DNA of 64,000 nt from Chamaecyparis obtusa (taxonomy: Eukaryota; Streptophyta; Pinopsida; Cupressales; Cupressaceae), in assembly GCA_027943335.1 (NCBI GenBank), contig BSBK01006346.1:124001-188000 (forward strand). Reading direction: 5' to 3'. Position 1 is the first letter of the stretch. Each line of letters starts with the position of its first letter. Positions 49,711 to 62,289 of this stretch are shown here, one piece after another. The translations under genes were made by a program, and so were the position numbers. The notes below the pieces were generated by a model. That model saw only the letters and a list, made by a program, of their open reading frames with translations. It did not search any database and was not told the origin of the DNA.

Positions 49711-50067
49711 CCCCATCTCTACCCTTAATCAATTAGATGATGATTTTTTCATTGAAGTTATTCTTGCTAACAAAGGTTCGAATAATGCTAAGTATCAGAA
49801 CCCGGTTGGATCTAGCATTATTGGGAACAATGGAAATCCTAATTTCATGATGACCCAGACCCTGGATGGATCTCATGTTATTGGGGATTTCGACATGATT
49901 GGATCCCAATCTTAAAATTCTCAGTCTTATAATGGTGAGGATGAGGATGATCCCCTCTTGGGATCTAATGCCTCTAAGAAAAAGGGTAGGCCCTTAGGCT
50001 CTAAAAATAAAAAGAAGAATGGGGAGTTCTCGACTCCTCTTACTGGCCCCTTAACGTATTCTTCATC
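49711..50067 (+). pseudogene. L1-like LINE ORF1 fragment, part 2
   Basis: Resumes the ORF1 frame interrupted at 25770. It contains one TAA (about 49912-49914, GSQS-stop-NSQ) and an AT-hook-like GRPLGSKNKKKNG near the C-terminus. A TGA near the end overlaps the start of ORF2 (ATCATGAAG). Confidence 0.65.
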
Positions 50068-51177
50068 ATGAAGTGCATATCTTGGAATATAAGAGGCCTT
50101 GAGTCTCCTGATAGGAAATCTATCATCAAGAGATTTTTATTGGGGCATAAAAACATAGATTTTTTCATGATGCAAGAGCTCAAGGCTGTTAATTTTCTTC
50201 TTAGTTCTTCTCTGGATTTCCTCTGGAGGTATGCTATTAAAATTTGTACTAATCATCCTAAAGGGAAAGGTGGTGTTGCCTTGCTTATTAATCTCTACTT
50301 GGAAAGATATATTAAATCCACTGGAAGCTCCCCTTGTAACTGTGTGGCTTGGGTCATAATTGACTTTAATGGCTCATCTTTTGGAGTCTGCTCCATATAC
50401 GCTCCCAATGAGGTTAAAGATAGGACCGTTCTATGGGATTGGCTTTATAATCTACCCAACATACCTTGGATTCTAGCCGGAGATTTTAACATGGTCGAAA
50501 ATCAAGATGATAATTTTGGTGGTCTCCCTTTTGCTTGGAAACATCAAGAGAAGTTCTATTGGGGTCGTTGTAAACATAAACTTAATTTATTTGATCCTAT
50601 GGAAGGGCGTAGAAGGGATACTTTCGGCCTTTGGTACACATGGTGTAACTTTCAGCAGGGGTCTAAAAGGATTTACTCTAGGCTTGATAGATTCTATGTT
50701 AATTCTAACTTTTTTTCATTCTCTCCTAACCAACAGCAATCCCCTATTTTTGCTTCTTCTTCTACTCTTTCTGATCATCTTCCTAAAGTTGCTCTCATTA
50801 ACATTAGAAATGCTCTTGCTCCTAGCGCTCATCATAATGAAAAATTTATCCTTAACACATCTTTGCTTAATGATCAGGACATTAATATTGTTGTTAAGAT
50901 GGTTAGGTCGTTTAATCTTGTTAATCATTTCTCTTCTCAAGTTGATAGATGGAATAGGAATGTCTCCTCGTGGAGGAAAATATTCCAAACTTTAGGTCAA
51001 AGAAAGGCTAAAAATTATAGAAGAGTGGAAAATGATTTAAATGATCGCCTTCAGTCTGCTGAATTAGATGCTCGAGCTAATCCCACTTCTATTTCACATA
51101 TTGAACGTGTCTCTGCTGCCAGAGATTCTCTAAGAAAACATCAACATATACAACTTTATAATATAATCAATATTTAA
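50068..51177 (+). pseudogene. L1-like LINE ORF2, endonuclease domain only (truncated)
   Basis: MKCISWNIRGLESPDRKSII begins a plant L1-type ORF2. All AP-type endonuclease motifs are present: WNIRGL (Asn), MMQELK (Glu), LAGDFNM, SRLDRFYV and LSDHLPK. The coding sequence runs uninterrupted to about 51146, where it is replaced by the right terminal repeat of the DNA element; the last dozen codons are repeat sequence. Reverse transcriptase is missing altogether. Confidence 0.88.
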
Positions 51178-51428
51178 TATAAAATATATAATATAATATA
51201 AATGATTAACATAATATAAAAATATATAATATAATAATTAATATAATATAAAAATATAATAATCAATATAATACAAAAATATATAATATAATATAAATAA
51301 TTAATATAATTAAAAAAGTATATAATATAAAAATATATATTAAAAAGAATGCACCACACATCAAACTTAATGCACTGTTTAAAAAGAAAAAATAATTATT
51401 AATAAAAAAATATAGGCTAAGTATAAGT
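51147..51428 (-). repeat. Right terminal inverted repeat of the long-TIR element
   Basis: Reverse complement of 24884-25164. It ends CTAAGTATAAGT, five bases before the 1.1 kb inverted-repeat arm begins. Confidence 0.8.
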
Positions 51429-51432
51429 ATTA

Positions 51433-52549
51433 TTGAAATTATATTTGTTGATGAAATGTTCAATATTTTGAAATATTGAACTAAAGTTTTTATATTTATG
51501 ATGAGCAAAATTATGATATTCAAACCTTGTACTAACTTTTAAAAATACATAATATGATTTTAGTAAATATAATTAATATTAAAATTACATTTTAAATATT
51601 TGTAATAATAAATTATATGTTTAATTTTATTTAATAAATTTAAATAATTTATTTTAAAAACTAAAAATAATTAATAATATAATAATAAAAATAATATTAT
51701 ATTATATTTATTCATTCAATATTATTCATTTATTGAATATTATATTATATTTATTCATTCAGTAGTCTATAGAATTTGTGGAGAGGTGAGATTTAGAGTA
51801 GATTTTATAATAAGTTAATAGATTAATAGGTTAATATAATTTAAATGTTTAATATCATTTACATGTTTATTCTTTATTATTTGATAATTTTAATAAATAT
51901 ATAATATGAAAAATTAATATTATTATTAAATTTTTTTAGAATATATGTATTTATATTATTGCATTAAATGTTATAATATAATAATAATTAATATAATAAA
52001 AAATTTAAATATATAAATATTATTAAAAATTAAGTTCTATTAACATTTTAACTCACTATTTTACAAATTAAAAAATATAAAATATTTTTTTTTTTAAATT
52101 ATAAAACAAATTTTCACATAATATTTTTCTTGGCCATTTAATTATAAGTATAAAATGATTAAAATAAAAAATTTAAAATTTTAATTTTTTTAATTTATTT
52201 TTACTTAATAAATTTTATATTTACATATCATACATTTTAATTATTTATTATATTTTATAGCTACGAGTAAGCCGTAATTTAAAACCATGTGCATAAAATT
52301 TAGACGCATTTAGAAAAAAGCTAAGTGTACACCTTGGTTAAATATCCTTTTAAGTTTTCTTGCAGGGTGCGTTTGAAAAAAAACGTAAGTGTCCACGTTA
52401 GCTGTCAAATCGATCAGCATGCGGCAGGAGTACGGGAGCTGGCAGAGCACGGTACAGGATGCAGCAGCGAGGGAAACGGAACGTTAACGGTATTGTGGCG
52501 TTCGAGGCATCCAGCCATATCGAACGATATGGTTGGATAGCCGTCGCCG
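51433..52549 (-). repeat. Right arm of the 1.1 kb dispersed inverted repeat
   Basis: Reverse complement of 1102-2163, carrying two short segments missing on the left. It appears to be the more complete copy. Its inner end (TTGAAATTATATTTGTTG) meets the long-TIR element, which seems to have inserted at or next to this repeat. Confidence 0.85.
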
Positions 52550-52852
52550 TATTCTGCCGTTCTGCCGCCCGTGCACAATGTAGTGTTGGGAGCGGGTAAG
52601 CTGAGTGGGCACGGCTATGCAGCCGACAAAATTCTCTTCCATGCCATGTTCTCTACTATCCTTCTGATAGAACGCACCAACAAATGAAAAAAAAAATTCT
52701 TCAGATCTGTGAAAATGCAAAGGTTTTTCCTGAAATTTGTTGGTTGTTTTCGATCTAGAATTTACAGATGAAGAAGAACAAGATCCTGAATTTTTGATAA
52801 AAATCTGCTGCGTTTTCCAATTCCCCAAAACTGTATGGACCGCATCCATATA

Positions 52853-54218
52853 GGATGGTATGCCATCGATATACAATCGTACTTGTCAGAAAATACAACC
52901 ATACTTTGAGAAAACTGTTGAACTGTAAGAAACTCTTTACAGTCAAGTTTCTATGTTTTTATTAATAATTAGTTTTCCTTTTTAAACCGTGCCTTTAGAT
53001 TTAGCGGCTATGTGTGGTGCAATTTTTTATAATATTCATTTTTATATTATATAATTTTTCTATTATATTAATTATTTATATTATATTATATATTTTTATA
53101 TTATATTGATTATCAATATTATATTTTTTTAATTTATATGTTTAAATATGATATATAATTTTTTAATTCAATTTATACTTATTACATTCTATTAATTTTA
53201 AATTTTGTTTAAATGTAAACATAAAAAATTATATTTTATTTTGTATTTATAATCAATTTAATTATATTTTAATGATACTTTATATTTATGTATACTTTTA
53301 ATCTTATTATTTTGTTACTTGTTATTTTGTAGATATTTTTTATATTGTTTAATTTTATATGTATTCTTATATGTACCCTCACCCTCACAATTGAACAATT
53401 GAAGGGGACTCTCTTTTCATCCCAACATAATAGATTTAGGGAATGAGATTTTACTACATTATGTTTTCTATCATAGTCCTAATAATTTATGTTATTAAAA
53501 AATAATTTTAATTTTACACATTTTAATAATAAAATATATAACTTTATGTTAAAGTAAGTTGTTTAATTTTATTTTTTAAATTATTTATAATGTTGTGTAA
53601 CCATAAACAAATGGATTATAAAAATTTAATCTAAAGATTATATCATAATAAATTAATATATAATTAATATTTTTATATCAAAAATATAAGATGTAAAAAT
53701 CTTATATTTAAAAATACTTTGTAAAGTCAAAATTTAATTAATGGTAAAATACAATTGATTTTTACTTAATTACTTTCTTATGTTTTAAATATTGATTTTA
53801 AATAAAATATAATTTTTTATATTTACATTTAAACAAAATTTAAAATTTAAAATTAACTTAATGTAATAAGTATAAATTGAATTAAACAATTATATATCAT
53901 ATTTAAAAATATAAATTAAAAAATATATAATATTGATAATCAATATAAAATAAAAATATATAATATAATATAAATATTAATATAATAGAAAAATTATATA
54001 ATATAAAAATGAATATTATAAAAAAATTGCACCACACATAGCCGCTAAATCTAAACGCACAGTTTAAAAAGGAAAACTAATTATTAATAAAAATATAGAA
54101 ACATGACTGCAAACGAGTTTGTGACAGTACAACAGTTTTCTGACAGTGCAACAGTTTTCTCACAAGTATAGTTGTATTTTCTGACCAAGTACGGTTGTAT
54201 ATCGATGGCATACCATCC
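52853..54218. mobile_element. Non-coding long-TIR element (foldback/MITE-like), same family as 24884-51428
   Basis: The arms start GGATGGTATGCCATCGATAT and extend for several hundred bases: about 52853-53270 against 53790-54218. The right arm has an extra copy of a GACAGT-CAACAGTTTTCT unit. The arms share TTATTAATAATTA and GTGTGGTGCA with the element around the LINE, and the interior near 53470-53560 matches 25150-25215 in inverse orientation. No transposase is encoded. Direct target repeats were not clear. Confidence 0.75.
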
Positions 54219-55690
54219 CATGCATAGGTGGGTAGAAGCTAAGCTCCCGATAAATCGTCCATTGTTATGCATGTTTAAGATGCTACAACATGTCATTAAT
54301 TATCACATACATGATAGCATATAAACGGAACATTTGACCCCAAAGTACAGTTTCTATTTTCGTTTCTTCTACTGTCACGCATTACATGTGAGCGACAATT
54401 TCCCACTCAACACAAATTCAAACTGTCTCTCGCCCAGCATAAATTCAAAAATGTTTAGTTCAAACTCCCGCTCAACTGCTTCTGTTCTGGGCAACACTAG
54501 TGTAAATCAAAAAATAATAGAAATTATTTTAATTTATTTATATACTTTTCTTCCTCAATTTTTCTATTTAAGAAGAGAGAAATTAAAATATGAAAAGTTT
54601 AATATTTATTTTAGTTTAAGATTTAATTTTGAAAATATTTATTTCAGTATGAAAATTAATAATAAAAGGAACATTTGTTTTACTTTTTCTCTTACAACAG
54701 TGTTAGGGTTCATTTATATGGACATTTTATATTTTACAAAATGATCATGTTATAGTTAGTTTTGTTTGTTAGAATTAATTATGTACAATGCATGGAGAAC
54801 ATTTTCAATATCTCTAGACTTAGTTGTGAAGTTAGAGTAGATTTTTTATGCTATCTATATTTTTTTGAAGTTGTATTATATATTTTGTTGGTTAATTTTT
54901 AAGCTTTTAATAAATATTATTGGTTTATTAAACATTCAGTATGCTAGAAATAATGCATTTTATTAAGAAAGTTTAAAATAATTTGGAAAAGCTATTGATT
55001 GAATTAGCTACTTCTTTTAATGTTTAAACAATATATGTTTTATTGACATTGTATTACAAATCTATATGAACTATCTATTTTTAATTTGAATTTGTAATTT
55101 TTGTGTACAATTTATCTTATTAAAGAGTAAAGATTATATTTGAATCAATATTTGGCTCAAGATAAAATGAATTCGATTGAAATACTTTGATAAATCTAAG
55201 ATTTGAGGAAAAATAAGTATCATATTTCAATCACTAAGATTTTCAAAATCTAGATAAGTATGAATTTTAAATTCAACTTATTTCAACTCTATCATTTATA
55301 TTTAGGAGTAAAAAGGATAAAAATTTTGATAACATCTTATATTTTGGACTATTGTTTATAATCATATTAGAAAAAAAAAAAGTACTTTAGTAATAAAGAA
55401 AATATAAATTTTCAAGAAAAAACCCTTTAAAAGCTTGGACTTATTAAGATGTTTAAAATTGAAGAGATACGTAAAGCTAATATTTATATAAGACATTAAT
55501 TTTTTGAGTCATTCAATCTCATCTAATATACAGAGTTAACCCTTGACATGCTTAAAAGAAATATGTAAGAATAATAAATGTTAATAATAAGTGTTTAATA
55601 TGATGTTAATAATTTTTATCTAATTTAATTTGCAAACATAAATAAAAATTTAAAAGATTATTATATATGCGTATGTAGTTGAAGGAAAAA
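54219..55690. other. AT-rich DNA, nothing recognised
   Basis: No coding or repeat signature found; the small plus-strand frame at 54334-54744 shows no motif. Confidence 0.4.
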
Positions 55691-55694
55691 TATT

Positions 55695-56571
55695 TTTTTT
55701 GGGTACTTTTTATATTAATAATCGAGAGTTCACAAAAAAAATGCACCAAAAAGAAGGGAGGCTAGGCCTCAACCCACCAATCAGAGAGTATCAAGTAGAG
55801 AACCGCTAAAGGTTTAATACATAATAACAGAATATAAACAAGTATGGAAGATCAAGAGAACTCTAATGAAGAACATCATCAAATTTATCTATCCATGTGG
55901 TCCATCCAAGTGGGCCTTCCATCCAGACCACTTTTTTTTTTATCCAACAGATGGGAGTAGATATGCAGGTTCTCAAATCCGAGACCATTGTTATCTCTGA
56001 TGTCTTGAATAAGCTTCCCGAGCACATCATCAAAGGCCGTCTAAGTATCAACAATGCTAGCCAACTCGAAACCATCCTTCATCCCATAGATGAACATGGA
56101 AGCATGCCCATCACGAAGGAACCTCAACAGCTTCCTCCTCTCCAGATTCGAAACACAACAAACCTAAGAGGCAATTTTAAAATGGGTGAGTTTTCTATAA
56201 AACCCAGTAAGAGTCCTGTTAATGCCTTGAAATTTAGACTCATTTCTTAATTTTCAAATATACCAAAGGATGAAAGATGAGAGAATCTACCAAAACAAGT
56301 TAGCATCTTTGCGGAGCCCATCAATAAATCCAGTAATGATATCAAGAGTATAAACATGTTTAGTAATAGAAACACCAAACATAAGCCAAATCTCTCTAGC
56401 AAAACTACAATCGAAGAAAATGTGTCTCATAGTCTCAGGCATTCTGCAAATAGGACAAATATCAAGGTTGGCATGGTGGTTCCTAATTGGTAATCTATCC
56501 AGCAGAAGTTGCCACTTGAAGCATTTAATCTTAGGCGGGATAGGGGACTTCGTACTTAATAAATAATCCAC
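55695..56571 (-). pseudogene. 3' end of a LINE: zinc-binding (zf-RVT) region and tail
   Basis: The minus strand encodes PPKIKCFKWQLLLDRLPIRN...CPICRMPETMRHIFFDCSFAREIW, the zinc-binding domain that follows reverse transcriptase in plant LINE ORF2. Downstream frames are broken by stops. The element ends at AAAAAGTACCCAAAAAAAA near 55695, a typical LINE 3' end with a short A-run. It is 5'-truncated and independent of the LINE at 49711-51146, which is on the other strand. Confidence 0.8.
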
Positions 56572-56579
56572 TTCTTATA

Positions 56580-58860
56580 TGTCTCTTCATACTAAGCAAT
56601 TTATATATCTTTTTATACTTGAAAAGTAAAGAGAAAATGAATTCATTTTTAATTATATATAATATTTTTTTAATTGAGAGTTTGACACTTTAAATAGTAA
56701 GTTAAGTTAATTTGAAGGAAGAAAGGTTTTTAATTAAATATTTAAACTTGAAATAATAAATAAATAAAATTAAAATTTGTGCAAATATTTTTTTGGCAAA
56801 AAGCATAAGGCTTGAATATGTATTATATTGTATGCTTATTTATCAATTTTAAAAATGATATTCTATAATATCTTTGATAAATAGTATCCTTTTAATAATT
56901 ATTTTAGGATTTCAAATATACTTATGTTGAAATGTTTGATACACTCAAAGAATTATGTGGCAACACCCAAAATAAAATGGAAGGGACCATAACTTTGATT
57001 CTATAAAGTTCATAATTATGGTTTAATTAAGGTTAGGGTGTAATTAGAATTAAGATTCAATCGGGGCTAAAGAAAAGGAGAGAGGTTAGAAAGGGAAAGG
57101 GATAAGGGGGAGTGGGTGAGAGAGAGAGAGAGAGAGACCTTTATGGGCTAAGTGAAGTATATTTTCAACATAGGTGGTGCATTATGTTTTCTATACTAGT
57201 TTTAGGCAGGAAAAAATATTATGTGTATTCAGTTAGCTGATGTTTTAACCTTGGTAGAAAATACACATTATTTTTGATAGAGTGTCGATAACACACAATA
57301 TTTTTGCAACACTGTGCACTTGCGCACTTAATATTTTGTGCACCTTTATGTTAATCGGACAAGCACACCTTTATGTTAATCACACAAGCACAACAACATC
57401 ACCATTACAATCATTGAACTGGATAATCAAATCTTGGTGGAAAGAATACTATATTTTCAACAAAGTGCCAAAAATACACAACATTGTGCACTTGCATACT
57501 TAATATTGTGTGCACCAATTATGATAATTATGCAAGTGCAATGCCATTACAATTGGTGATAAAAATGTTATCTCTACTTGAGCATTAAAGATTGTCATCA
57601 GTATCAAAGATTATCAGTCAGTTACCTATGCTATCTAGTCGGTAAATGGAAGTACTACAAGCTATACATGCTAGTTGGTTAACTACATAAGCCCTCACAC
57701 CAAGTTATCTCAAGGCAGTACTGAGAGAAAAAGATAACAGTTCTAACCGAGCACTAGAGCAGTTTTACCGAGCATCAATGTATACCGATATCGAGCGTCA
57801 GTAAACACCGAGCATACTAGAAACCAAGCACTAGTATAACTACCAAACAGTATTGATAGTGTTTACCGAGCAATCCAACAAACAACATAGTAATCAATTT
57901 TGGCACATTTATCTATGCAGATGGTTACAAAAGAATCATAAAACATTTTACCAAGATCGAGGATCATTTATTGTTGATGTAATCATTAATTGTGATGATG
58001 ATTCCTATGTATTTATTTTGATCTAGGTTATTTTTGTACACCGTAGATCTTAGGTTATCTTAATTAAGATATTGTAAACCTAATTAGGTCATGATGTTAA
58101 GCGGCAAAAGTAAATCATAGCAGTATGCTATATATCTGTATTTTTCATGACAATTTCATATGGGAGAAAAGGAACAAGTGAAGGAGATCTTGAAGTAAGA
58201 AGCCAACTTCAAGACATCAGTTATCAATCAAAGAAGAGCAGAATACAAAGACATTCAGATTAGGTAGAATTAGACAAGGCTACCAAGCAATTCAGAGATA
58301 AAATTTTCACATATTAAGGTGATATTTATTTAGTATTACATAGATCTATTTCAGATAAGGTTAAGTTGTACACACTCAAGTAGTGTTGTTGAAATCCTAT
58401 AACTAGGTAGATCTAGGTGATCTAATTTGTTACTCCTAATAGGGTAAGATCATTAGAAGTGATCACAACTTGTAGCCCTAACAGACAAACTTTATTATCT
58501 GCAATAGTGAAGTATTTGTGGGTCTCATCCTCACCGCAGTTTTTACCTTCTAACAAGGGTTTCTATATAACCAAAATACTTGTGTTATGTGACTGAATTG
58601 TTATTTGATTTCATGCAATTTACATTTACAAGTTAATTGAATGAATGGATTCAGTTGGGTAGACTAGCATACTATTGTTTGTAGAGTTTCAAGTTGAAAG
58701 TTTTTGTGGGCACTGATTCACCCCTCCCCTCTCAGTACCCTATCTCTCCATTCCAACAAAAAAACATAATATTTTTAACAGAGTCCCAAAAAAACACAAT
58801 ATATTTGTAGAAAACACATAACATATTTGTAGAGTTCCATTTTCTTTCTCTCACTGTCCC
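56580..58860. other. Noncoding DNA with a short GA repeat and possible LTR remnant
   Basis: A GA microsatellite lies at about 57119-57137. From roughly 57972 (TGTTGATGTAATC) to 58759 (CTCTCCATTCCAACA) the sequence has the look of an old solo LTR, including CACTGATTCACCCCTCCCC near its end. I found no target duplication. No genes. Confidence 0.35.
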
Positions 58861-58865
58861 ATTAT

Positions 58866-58995
<130 letters not shown>

Positions 58996-59179
58996 ATCCC
59001 ATTTACATGATCAAAAGAAACTATCAAGCTATGATATTGCTATTAGGATTCAACTATGTAGTTTTTTGAGTCAAACTCATTGATCCATGCTTTATGAGTA
59101 GTAGTTCACAAGAACCCATATCTTATGAGAATGACTGGACCCCTTATAACCCCTAGGACCCCTAGGACTATATTTTTTT

Positions 59180-59600
59180 CTCTAAATTAAGCAAGGCATC
59201 ATAATAGGTTAATGGTCTTGGGACCCCTTATAACCCCTTAGGACCCTTTAGGACCCTTTACCATACATCTTATGGGTCATAATGGTTGTAAACAAGTCCT
59301 AGGATACATTAATGTGTACTACGATCCCTTATGACCCCTTACCATACACTAATGTATGGTAAGGCATCTTAAGGGGTCCTAATGTTTTATAATTTGGATT
59401 AAGGTTATGGGTTTAGGAAGGAATTAATGTTATGGTTAGGATTTACATCATGGATAGTATTAAATATTTAGAGTTATGCTTTATGGTTAGAGTTAGAATT
59501 AGGGTTTAGGGTTAGGACTAGATTATAGTTAGGATTAGGGTTAGGATAAGGGATTAGGTTTAGAATTAGGTTTAGAATTAGGTTTATGGTACACAATGAC
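59180..59600. repeat. Degenerate CCCCTTAGGAC and telomere-like TTAGGG repeats
   Basis: First come irregular units such as GACCCCTTATAACCCCTTAG, then from about 59490 runs of TTAGGGTTTAGGGTTAGG-like words with many substitutions. A second patch is near 60400-60490. This is interstitial, degenerate sequence, not a telomere. Confidence 0.6.
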
Positions 59601-59964
59601 AAGGATACACTATGCAATGTTAAAATATGTGATTGACCTATATGCATTATATTAGTATATTTTGGGATGACATATCCACCTCTCTAACCATATCTTATTA
59701 TCCATCTCTTGTTGTTCCCCTCTATATATCTCACCTCTCTCTTCCCCTATCTAGGTCTCTCATCTCTCTCTCTCTCTCTCCCTCTAGAATTATTTCCTCT
59801 TGATATGCCCCCTATCTAGTTCTCTCCCTCCCTCTAGACCTCCCTACACTCCTCCCTCTCTTATCCTCTTTTCTCTTCCATCACCTCTATGTCTCTTCAT
59901 ACCACTCTCTACTTAGGTTTTAGGGTGAAAGATTTAGGGTACATAAGGTTGAGGCTATTTCCAA

Positions 59965-60013
<49 letters not shown>
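59965..60013. repeat. (CT)n microsatellite
   Basis: CT dinucleotide run interrupted once by TTT near its start. Confidence 0.95.
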
Positions 60014-60017
<4 letters not shown>

Positions 60018-60917
60018 CGAAAGTGTTGAAGAGCATCTTGTGAAAGAAGCTTTGAATATGTTGAATTTGGTAGAGAAGATTTAGTATTTATACCTAAGGC
60101 TATGAGATACACATAAGAAGTTCATGCAACCATTGACAAATATTTCATATTTGACCATTGAATTGGCTTTTAATCATTGTTTATTCCTAGAAATTATCAT
60201 GATTTTGAAAGTGCTTGGGATTAGATAAAAATGTTCAAAGTAGTTTCTAATGTAAGTATTCCTATTTTTGGTTTTAAAGGAAGTGTCCTTTCATATAAGC
60301 TAAAAATTCACTCTATATTTTTTTTCTTTTATAAGAACTTATTTCCCAATCGTCTTCCTTTATCACTTCCATTTATAGTATATTCCTCTCTTGACTAGAT
60401 TATTGTTAGGATTATGGTTAGGATAAGGGATTAGGTTTAGAACTAGGTTTATGGTTTAGGGATTAGGATTAAAATTATGGTTAGGTTTATGGTTTTTATT
60501 CTCTTAATGCTTACTTAACTATGAGCCCTATGAGCTTAAGCCCATCCCTAATCCTATCCATATGATTAGATCATATGCTTTATCATAATTACAACACACT
60601 ATGAAATATATTAAAAGATGTGATTCACCTATGTGAATTATTTTAGTATATTTTGAGATTACACATCAACCTCTCTAACCATATATTATTGTTCACCTCT
60701 TGTTGTTCCCCTCTATATATCTCACCTCTCTCTTTCCTCATCTAGGTCTCTCGTGACTCTCTCTACCTCTAGGGTTCTCACCTGTATCTCTTACCCCTCT
60801 CTAGTTCTCTCCCTCCATCTATACCTCCCAAGAGCCACCCCCCTTGCCTCTCTCGTCAGCTTTTCTCTTGCATCACATATCTATCTCTCCATATCTCTCC
60901 ATATATATGTATGTATG

Positions 60918-60925
<8 letters not shown>

Positions 60926-60986
<61 letters not shown>
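60926..60986. repeat. (TA)n microsatellite
   Basis: About 30 TA units following a TATG/TATA mixed start. Confidence 0.97.
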
Positions 60987-60988
<2 letters not shown>

Positions 60989-61336
60989 CATATTAAGGGT
61001 ACATACATATGTCTACAAGTATTCTTTTAATTCTACAGATAGTTTTATATCTTCAAGAACATACTTGAATGTATAAAACTATTTATAGTTATGTACTCCT
61101 TGTGATTATGTAAAAGAGTCCAATCAAGAGTGATAAAAAAATGTTGTATTCATTGTTGAAATGAGAGAAGTGGAAGAATCAAAAAAATTTAAAAAGGTCA
61201 ATGGGTCCTTTGTCCTAGGGGAACTAGGAAATAAAAAATAGTAATGTATTGTAAGGGGTCTTAATGGTGCCTAAGACAGCCCTTAGGACCCCTTAATATA
61301 CACATTAGTGTTTGGTAAGGGTTTGTAAGTAGTCAT

Positions 61337-61466
61337 TAGGGGTCAAAAACACATAGGGTCGAAAACACGCAGGGTCAAAAACACACAGGGTCAAAAATAC
61401 ACAGGGTCGAAAACACACAAGGTCGAAAACACGTAGTGTCAAAAACACGCAAGGTCAAAAACACAT
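61337..61466. repeat. 16-bp tandem repeat, about eight units
   Basis: Units vary around GGTCGAAAACACACAG, with A/G changes at CpG positions among copies. Confidence 0.85.
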
Positions 61467-61489
61467 AATATTTTTGACCTGCACACTTG

Positions 61490-61900
61490 CGCAGGTGCGT
61501 GAGACCAAAAACATTGTGTGTTTTCGACCCTGTGCCATTAAGACCCAGAATGTAGAAAAAATATGATGTTTTCGATCACACACTTATCCATTTATACACC
61601 TTAGTCTTAATCATGCAAGAATAATTTAAACTACAACATTGATAAGTGTGCGAGACCAATAACATTGTGTGTTTTCGACCCTGCGCCATTTTTTGCTAAT
61701 GACTAAGACCCACAATGTAGAAAATACATGATGTTTTCGATCGCGCACTTATCCTTTTAAACTACAACATTGATAAGTGCGCAGGTGCGTAGGACCAAAA
61801 ACATTGTGTGTTTTCGACCCTGCGTCATTTTTTGCTAATGACTAAGACCCACAATATAGAAAAAACATGATGTTTTTGACCGCACACTTGTGCACTTAAC
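61490..61900. repeat. About 146-bp tandem repeat, three degenerate units
   Basis: Each unit carries ACCAAAAACATTGTGTG, TTTTCGACCCTG, AAGACCCA-AAT-TAGAAAA, ATGATGTTTT and a ACTTAT or CACTTGTG motif. Units start near 61504, 61650 and 61795, and a partial copy is near 62253. Confidence 0.75.
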
Positions 61901-62289
61901 CTCATTGTGGGACACGTGTCGATCAGGTGTGATCCCGCAATGATTAACCTTCACACATCTTCCTCATTGCGGGATCACGGCCACCGTCGATCTTGGGTGC
62001 GCATCTCGAGGCATCTGACATGCATCTCTTCACATTTTGTCAAAATTTTCTTACCTCTACATGGGACCCACCGCCATGTCACCTCCAATCGTCAACCAGC
62101 TCATCACCTTGGTCTTCGTGCACGCATGTGAGAGCTCCATTTGGGCGTCCACACTTGGACACCTTACTTTTGTGCATTTTGTTATATGAATATTAGCTTT
62201 ATCATTCACACTATGAATGTGGGATTAATCCCCTTTCAATTGATAAGTGTCCAGGCCAAAAACATTGTGTGTTTTTTACCCTACGTCAT

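Larger units (their letters stand above)
24884..51428. mobile_element. Long-TIR DNA element containing a LINE fragment and nested LTR elements
   Basis: Inverted repeats 24884-25164 and 51147-51428 (about 281 bases each) begin ACTTATACTTAGCC and share TTATTAATAATTATTTTTTC, GTGTGGTGCATTC and a long TATATT-rich tail ending AAAGTTGTATA. Without the LTR insertions the element would be about 2.6 kb, with L1-like LINE sequence between the arms. No transposase is encoded, so it is non-autonomous. It belongs to the family of the 52853-54218 element, which shares subterminal sequence and interior. The target duplication could not be defined with certainty. Confidence 0.7.

Noticed and set aside
50507..50995. 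Leu/Ile-rich 162-codon frame overlapping the LINE endonuclease
   Set aside because: Shadow frame of ORF2; the endonuclease motifs are in the other frame.
52484..52876. 130-codon minus-strand open frame as a gene
   Set aside because: It spans the end of the inverted-repeat arm and the start of the foldback element and shows no motif.
57972..58759. Solo copia-type LTR
   Set aside because: The TG...CA ends and CACCCCTCCCC end motif are suggestive, but no target duplication or partner copy is visible.
59490..59600. Telomere array
   Set aside because: The TTAGGG-like words are degenerate, short and internal.
61337..61466. CRISPR-like array
   Set aside because: Short contiguous tandem units without spacers in plant DNA.
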